Made by a program: the position numbers and the translations under genes | Source of the DNA: Bacillaceae bacterium UBA7792 | Lineage (GTDB): Bacteria; Bacillota; Bacilli; Bacillales; Cytobacillaceae | Assembly: GCA_002480735.1 (NCBI GenBank) | Contig: DLCS01000140.1 | Coordinates: forward strand, 1-20,699 | Direction of reading: 5' to 3' | DNA length: 20,699 bases | Shown here: positions 16,160-20,699 of the stretch, piece by piece | Layout of the letters: each line of letters begins with the position of its first letter | How positions within the stretch are numbered: position 1 is the stretch's first letter | The notes under the pieces: model-generated | Seen by the model: only the letters and a program-made list of their open reading frames with translations | Databases searched by the model: none | Told to the model about the DNA's origin: nothing

Positions 16160-17488
16160 CGGTTCCATTAATTTATACTGATCTATTTTTCGATAAAGAT
16201 TTCTAACACTAATTCCTAAAAACTCTGCAGCTCTTGTCTTATTCCAATCCGCCTCACACAGTATTCGCTTGATGTGCGCTTTTTCAACTTCCTCTAACGT
16301 CCGTAAACTTTCTACGGATTGACTTACTTTTCCCCTATTCCCCAAAAGAAGATCCTCTTGTTCAATAATTTCTGACCTTGCTAACAAAACGCCGCGTTCG
16401 ATAATATGATGCAACTCCCGAACATTGCCTGGAAAATGATAATTTTGCAGCTCTTGAAGTGCTTGTTTTGATAATTGCTTCCGACTATTTTTCATTTCTT
16501 TCAAGAAATAATCAATTAAAACTGGAATATCTGTTTTCCTCTCCCGCAGTGGGGGGATGACAAGCTTGACCACGTTCAAACGATAAAATAAATCTTCTCG
16601 GAAGTTTCCGGCTGCCACCTCGTTTTCCATATCAGCATTGGTTGCAGCCACCACTCTCACCTTTACCTTCCTTTCTCTTACATCACCAACTCTTCTAAAT
16701 TCCCCCGATTCTAGAAATCTAAGAAGCTTCACCTGTAAGGAGGATGGCATTTCCCCTAACTCATCCAAAAACAATGTTCCCCCATCAGCAGCTTCTACTA
16801 GCCCTTTTTTCTCCTGATTGGCCCCTGTGAATGCGCCCTTTACATGGCCAAAAAGCTCGCTTTCTAGTAGCTGCTCCGGCAGGGCTCCTGAATTCACGGG
16901 CACAAATGGCTCATCTCTGCGGACGCTCCAATAATGCAAAGCCTTGGCAAACAGTTCTTTTCCTGTTCCACTTTCTCCTTCTATTAATACCGGAACCTCA
17001 CTATCTGCAATTCTTTCAGCTAGCGCGATTACCTCTTGAATTTCTTTACTTTCCCCAATAATATGGAATTGATTTTGCTGCTTAATTATTTTTTTCATAC
17101 TTTCATTTTTTTCTTTTAATTTCTTATTGTTTTCCGCCTTCTGAATCGTCAATTCAAGATCTGTTAATTGATATGGCTTGGTCAAATAATCAAAGGCACC
17201 ATATTTCATGGCTTCAATCGCTGTTTCAATTGTACCATGACCAGTTAGGACAATAATTTCAACATCTGATTGAATCTTTTTGGTTTCTTTAAGAAGTGTA
17301 ATTCCGTCCATTTTAGGTAATCGAATATCAAAGATGGCGACATCAAAGAAATCATTCTTCAAAATCATAAGGGCATCCTCGGCAGTTTCAGCAGAGTGAA
17401 CCTCATAGCCTTTTCTTGCCAGCCTCTTGACAAGCAATTGAAGTAAGTCCTTTTCATCATCAACAATTAAGAGCTTTGCTGCACCCAT
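16157..17488 (-). CDS. NtrC-family sigma-54-dependent response regulator
   Basis: 443 aa. Receiver domain (about 5-118) with acidic pocket Asp10/Asp11, phospho-acceptor Asp54 in IFDIRLPKMDG, Thr82 and Lys104. AAA+ domain (about 142-370) with Walker A GESGTGKE (171-178), the sigma-54 contact loop GAFTGA (218-223) and Walker B GGTLFLDE (236-243). C-terminal Fis-type helix-turn-helix (AAEFLGISVRNLYRKI). This is a complete activator able to open sigma-54 promoters. The perfect promoter and paired palindromes immediately downstream are its probable targets. It starts with GGAGG seven bases upstream and overlaps the kinase gene by 22 bases, so it is its cognate regulator. The stop codon lies within activator site 2. 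Confidence 0.95.
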   Translation of the reverse strand: MGAAKLLIVDDEKDLLQLLVKRLARKGYEVHSAETAEDALMILKNDFFDVAIFDIRLPKMDGITLLKETKKIQSDVEIIVLTGHGTIETAIEAMKYGAFDYLTKPYQLTDLELTIQKAENNKKLKEKNESMKKIIKQQNQFHIIGESKEIQEVIALAERIADSEVPVLIEGESGTGKELFAKALHYWSVRRDEPFVPVNSGALPEQLLESELFGHVKGAFTGANQEKKGLVEAADGGTLFLDELGEMPSSLQVKLLRFLESGEFRRVGDVRERKVKVRVVAATNADMENEVAAGNFREDLFYRLNVVKLVIPPLRERKTDIPVLIDYFLKEMKNSRKQLSKQALQELQNYHFPGNVRELHHIIERGVLLARSEIIEQEDLLLGNRGKVSQSVESLRTLEEVEKAHIKRILCEADWNKTRAAEFLGISVRNLYRKIDQYKLMEP

Positions 17489-19569
17489 TGTTTTTCCTCC
17501 TTAATCGGAATAAGAACAGTTACCTCCGTCCCTTTTCCTTCTTCACTCTCAATTTCTACATTTCCACCAAATTGCTGAATGATCCCATAGCATACAGAAA
17601 GGCCAAGACCTGTTCCTTTCCCAACAGGCTTGGTTGTATAGAAAGGATCGAATAATTTAGAAATATGCTCTCTTGGAATTCCAATCCCTGTATCTCCTAC
17701 CGTTACCTTAACCTTGCTCCTATTTTGAACAGCAGAAATGGTTAGATACCCACCCTCTTCCATCGCATCGACCGCATTATTGATTAAGTTGACGAACACC
17801 TGCATCAGCTTTAAATGATCCCCAACAATAGTTGGCAACGAGGTATCCATCCTCAGCTGAACGGAAATATTTTTTCGTTTCAATGTGTGCTCCACTAAAC
17901 GGATGCTATTTTCGATCGTGTCCTCAATATCAACTGATGTATTTTTCCATTGGGATTTTCGCGAGAAGTTTAGAAGATTGCTCGTAATGCTTTTGCAGCG
18001 CTTCGTATTTTCAATGATTTTTCTTAAGTAATCATAAATTTCATCATCATCTAAAGTCTCGTCTTTCATTTCAAACCGATCGGTTAAATCCTCCGCATAT
18101 ACATTAATCGTTGTAAGAGGATTATTCACCTCATGCGCAAAGCTTGAAGCCATTAGTCCAAGTGCGGATAATTTGTCTGTCTGGATAATTTTCTCTTCCA
18201 TTTCCCTTTGTTCTGTAATGTCCTCAATGACTACTAGAAACTCTCCTTCACCTTCAATCGCATGACTAAGAGAAAAGACGCGATGCTGAAAGATCCTTTC
18301 ATCCCCACTCTTCGTCATTAGTTTCATCTCTTTATTCCCGCTTCCCTCGCCAAGATTGAGATCCGTAATAGGACAATCATTACATGGAGAAGGGTGCCCA
18401 CCAATCATTGTATAACAAGGAAGATTCAGGTCTTGATGCTCGATCCACTCCCGTAAGGTTGGATTCATCCATGTGACAGCATATTCTTTTGTGACGAGGG
18501 CAAGGCCAGCACCGATCCCCTCAACCACAACTTTTAGCCGTTCCTTTTCCATTTCTAGCTGAAGTGACTTCGTTTGTAACTCTTTCGTCATTTCATTAAA
18601 GGACTGGGCAAGCTTTCCCACTTCATCCTTTTGTTTCAATTCTATTGGTGAGATTTTGATCCCGTGCTTTAGTTTTTTCATTCCTTGGTCCAAAAGGAGA
18701 ATCGGCTTGGTAAAATAGAGACCAGCGTAGATACTAATAATACTTATAAGAAGTGTTGAGACTGCCACAGCAATCAGCCCTGTTTGAAACATTTTATTAA
18801 TCGGTAGGTATGCAGTCCCTTTTGGTTGTTCCATGACCAGTGTCCAATTCAATTCCTCTATGTTTGTTTTTACGCTTAGTAAATTCTTGCTTTCATATGC
18901 AGTTGATTTTTCCCATAGTCTGCTATAATCTTGATGGGCAATGACTCGGCCATATTGATCAAGCAGATATAAATAGGAAGATGAATCTTGCCTTAAGGAA
19001 GAGATTCGACCAATAATTTTCTGTAGCTGTATGCTGACTCCAATTCCGTACCTTTCTCCTTCATTGAGAAGGGGAATGGCGAGTTTGATCACCGGTTGTC
19101 CTAAATCATTAAATTCAACCGCCCCATAGACCTTATCCTCTGTTTGGAAATCATCCCACATTTCATCCGTAAACCAATTTTCATCCTTTTGTGGAAGATT
19201 GAGCTGATACCTGGAAACACGCTCAACCACACCTCCAGAGTTATTCGTAATGACAATTTCATCAATCGTTTCATTTTGTTGAAAAATCTCATAAAAGCCT
19301 TGTTTCCCATCGCCATATTGATATAATGCAGCGAACATTTGAATTTGCTGAAGAGTTTTGCCAAACTCCAGCTTTATTTCACTGGATAAATTTTTCGTTA
19401 ACAGCTCTTGCTTCTCCATAATTCTATCTTCTAGATCCATTTTTACCTGTGTGTAATAAAAATAGCTAATCAATAAAAGGGGGATCGTCGACATGAGAAC
19501 TCCAAAGACAAGCACTTTATTCCGAATAGATTGGGAATAAAACCAACTTAACAAAGATCTACTTTTCAC
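17467..19569 (-). CDS. Membrane sensor histidine kinase (dCache-like sensor, HAMP, PAS, HisKA, HATPase)
   Basis: 700 aa. Membrane helices at about 18-38 and 262-286 flank an extracellular domain of about 220 residues that resembles dCache sensors (motifs YLLDQYGRVIAH and ELNWTLVMEQP). A HAMP region (about 286-340) and a PAS domain (about 343-455) follow. The PAS domain contains Cys385, Cys396 and Cys399 (PCNDCP). The kinase core has the H-box SSFAHEVNNPL with phospho-accepting His479, N-box INNAVDAM (around Asn598), G1 DTGIGIP (626-632) and G2 GKGTGLGL (650-657). The GTG start overlaps the binding-protein stop (GTGA) and has GGGGGAG just upstream. It probably phosphorylates the regulator encoded next. 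The ligand is unknown; the respiratory acceptor of the downstream enzyme is the natural candidate. Confidence 0.93.
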   Translation of the reverse strand: MKSRSLLSWFYSQSIRNKVLVFGVLMSTIPLLLISYFYYTQVKMDLEDRIMEKQELLTKNLSSEIKLEFGKTLQQIQMFAALYQYGDGKQGFYEIFQQNETIDEIVITNNSGGVVERVSRYQLNLPQKDENWFTDEMWDDFQTEDKVYGAVEFNDLGQPVIKLAIPLLNEGERYGIGVSIQLQKIIGRISSLRQDSSSYLYLLDQYGRVIAHQDYSRLWEKSTAYESKNLLSVKTNIEELNWTLVMEQPKGTAYLPINKMFQTGLIAVAVSTLLISIISIYAGLYFTKPILLLDQGMKKLKHGIKISPIELKQKDEVGKLAQSFNEMTKELQTKSLQLEMEKERLKVVVEGIGAGLALVTKEYAVTWMNPTLREWIEHQDLNLPCYTMIGGHPSPCNDCPITDLNLGEGSGNKEMKLMTKSGDERIFQHRVFSLSHAIEGEGEFLVVIEDITEQREMEEKIIQTDKLSALGLMASSFAHEVNNPLTTINVYAEDLTDRFEMKDETLDDDEIYDYLRKIIENTKRCKSITSNLLNFSRKSQWKNTSVDIEDTIENSIRLVEHTLKRKNISVQLRMDTSLPTIVGDHLKLMQVFVNLINNAVDAMEEGGYLTISAVQNRSKVKVTVGDTGIGIPREHISKLFDPFYTTKPVGKGTGLGLSVCYGIIQQFGGNVEIESEEGKGTEVTVLIPIKEEKQWVQQSS

Positions 19570-20564
19570 TGGATCTCCCCCTTTTCATTGATAAACTCTG
19601 CCATGGGGATTAATTCCTTGCTAACGTGGATATTCAACTTGTCCGTCACTTCTTTGTTGATAAGAAAACGAACTGTATCTGGTAATTCGGTCGGAATTTG
19701 ACTAGGAGAATTCCCCTGAAGAATAGAACTGACAAACCTAGAGGAATGGTAACCTTGATCAAAAAAACTAGACCCATAGCTTGCTAAGTAACCAGCCTCT
19801 ACCTCATGCTCATAGATCCCCATAACGGGAATGGCATATTCCTTTGAAAAAGAGACAATTTCTTTTGTTAATGACTCAATGCGAAAGCTGGGAAGAATAA
19901 GCAGGGCATCATTCTTCTGAACCGTTCTTTCCATTAGGTCTTTATAGTCTTTATTTGATACATTAAAAGGAATGATTTTGATAGAAAGTGCCTCAGCAGC
20001 TTCAATTGTTTTCTGTAAGCTAAGTCTACTTACATCAACATCCTGGTCATAAATAACAAGTACCCTTTCAATAGAAGGAACTAGATCGTGTAGTAATTCA
20101 AGCCTTTTGCCAGATAAACTGGTGTGGTAATTATTAATTCCCGTAAAACTACCTCCAGGGGAACGATAATCATCAATAATACCGATTTCCCTCGGGGCAG
20201 CTACCCCGGCAAATACTACTGGAATGGTTCTGTTTTCCTTTTCTATTTGCTTCTTTAACTCAACTGTCTCAATTCCGCCTAAAGTAACAATTAAGTCTAT
20301 ATCTTCATTCAAGAGCTCCTTAATTTGTTTTCTTAATAATTCCGTATCATCCTTTGCAGATTTCACAATAAAATGAAAATCCTCTTTTTCATACCCTAAG
20401 TCCAACAACCCAGCCTGCAAGCCTTCATATTTCTCGCTTCGCTCTTTCCCAACCATTAAGATTCCGATCTTATAGGGGTTTTCCTTATCAAAACTAACGA
20501 AATTATAAATAACAATAGACAAAGTCAAAATTATCGAAATAAATAGATACCATTTCGTTTTCAT
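19566..20564 (-). CDS. Membrane-anchored ABC-type substrate-binding protein, probable sensor partner
   Basis: 332 aa. One N-terminal hydrophobic helix (about 5-24) without a lipobox Cys, so a signal anchor rather than a lipoprotein, then a two-lobed periplasmic-binding fold of the ABC_sub_bind type (Pfam PF04392). Family-like segments are IPVVFAGVAAP, PGGSFTGIN, LSGKRLELLHDLVPSIERVLVIYD and, near the end, YGSSFFDQGYHSSRFVSSILQG. No permease or ATPase gene adjoins it. Instead it overlaps the kinase gene by 4 bases, which suggests that it captures a ligand and signals through the kinase, much as TtrS carries a binding-protein-like sensor domain fused to its kinase. The start has a weak GGGTG site 8 bases upstream. 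The ligand cannot be read from the sequence. Confidence 0.85.
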   Translation of the reverse strand: MKTKWYLFISIILTLSIVIYNFVSFDKENPYKIGILMVGKERSEKYEGLQAGLLDLGYEKEDFHFIVKSAKDDTELLRKQIKELLNEDIDLIVTLGGIETVELKKQIEKENRTIPVVFAGVAAPREIGIIDDYRSPGGSFTGINNYHTSLSGKRLELLHDLVPSIERVLVIYDQDVDVSRLSLQKTIEAAEALSIKIIPFNVSNKDYKDLMERTVQKNDALLILPSFRIESLTKEIVSFSKEYAIPVMGIYEHEVEAGYLASYGSSFFDQGYHSSRFVSSILQGNSPSQIPTELPDTVRFLINKEVTDKLNIHVSKELIPMAEFINEKGEIQ

Positions 20565-20648
20565 TAAAGAAACACCCGCTTTTAATAGCCTTTTCTTTTA
20601 CTATAACGTATATGATTAGAGTCTTTACCTCCTAAAAAGGAGAATCTT

Positions 20649-20693
20649 ATGAACAAAAGAAATTATTTATTGGTCAATGACAACCATGTTTGA
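20649..20693 (+). CDS. Possible 14-codon leader-like ORF, divergent
   Basis: ATG to TGA encoding MNKRNYLLVNDNHV, preceded by AAAAAGGAGA with good spacing. It is the only translational signal pointing right in the 135 bases beyond the sensory operon. It could be a leader peptide, a decayed gene start, or chance. No promoter is convincing, and the window ends six bases later. Confidence 0.2.
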   Translation: MNKRNYLLVNDNHV

Positions 20694-20699
20694 GAAAAG

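Noticed and set aside
20565..20699. Promoter for the sensory operon on the minus strand (TATAGT at 20600-20605; TTGACC at 20672-20677)
   Set aside because: The -10-like box has no acceptable -35 at 16-18 bases, and the TTGACC has no -10 at proper spacing. No sigma-54 element is visible either. The operon's promoter may lie beyond the window.
1..20699. Insertion sequences, tRNA or rRNA genes, CRISPR arrays, prophage genes
   Set aside because: None seen. The window is filled with intact operons with short intergenic gaps, and no transposase, integrase, tRNA-like cloverleaf or spaced direct-repeat array was found by eye.

Overview
This window reads as chromosomal DNA from a low-GC, Gram-positive Bacillaceae member (Bacillus/Mesobacillus/Neobacillus type). 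The evidence is the hemE-hemH-hemY order with strong similarity to the Bacillus subtilis proteins, the strong AGGAGG-type ribosome binding sites, and the AT-rich intergenic DNA. The species cannot be fixed from this sequence alone.

Left part (1-2891, minus strand): the heme-synthesis operon hemE, hemH (cpfC) and hemY (cgoX). The last gene runs off the left edge after 271 codons. These are steps of the coproporphyrin-dependent pathway. A sigma-A-like promoter and a 12+12 bp inverted repeat lie just upstream of hemE.

Next (3033-6567, minus strand): two overlapping half-transporter genes encode a heterodimeric ABC exporter. One ATP site is degenerate: the catalytic Glu is Asp and the switch His is lost in the 589-aa subunit, and the partner has LSQGQ in place of LSGGQ. 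Divergent from it is a YhgE/Pip-family membrane protein (6716-8875, plus strand). A bidirectional terminator at 8885-8914 closes that section.

Right part (8920-20564, all minus strand): a complete, self-regulated anaerobic-respiration locus. The structural operon, in transcription order, is tatA, a four-cluster ferredoxin subunit, an NrfD-type quinol-oxidising anchor, a Tat-exported 1032-aa molybdopterin oxidoreductase, a TorD-like chaperone, and a membrane-anchored diheme cytochrome c of the TsdA type. The B-C-A order and the subunit types match tetrathionate reductase (ttrBCA) and the Bacillus selenate reductase (srdBCA). The substrate is not decided by sequence reading. The TsdA-like cytochrome points towards thiosulfate/tetrathionate chemistry.

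Upstream lies a three-gene sensory operon: a membrane-anchored ABC-type substrate-binding protein with no permease, a histidine kinase with an extracellular sensor and a Cys-containing PAS domain, and an NtrC-family sigma-54 activator. The genes overlap by a few bases. Between the two operons, about 150 bp hold, in order, two 15-bp TGACATTTTGTCATG sites in inverted orientation with centres 33 bp apart (the first overlapping the activator's stop codon), a Rho-independent terminator, and a consensus sigma-54 promoter (TGGCAC-N5-TTGCA). The likely circuit is that the extracellular acceptor is sensed by the binding protein and kinase, the activator binds the paired palindromes, and sigma-54 polymerase transcribes tatA through the cytochrome gene.
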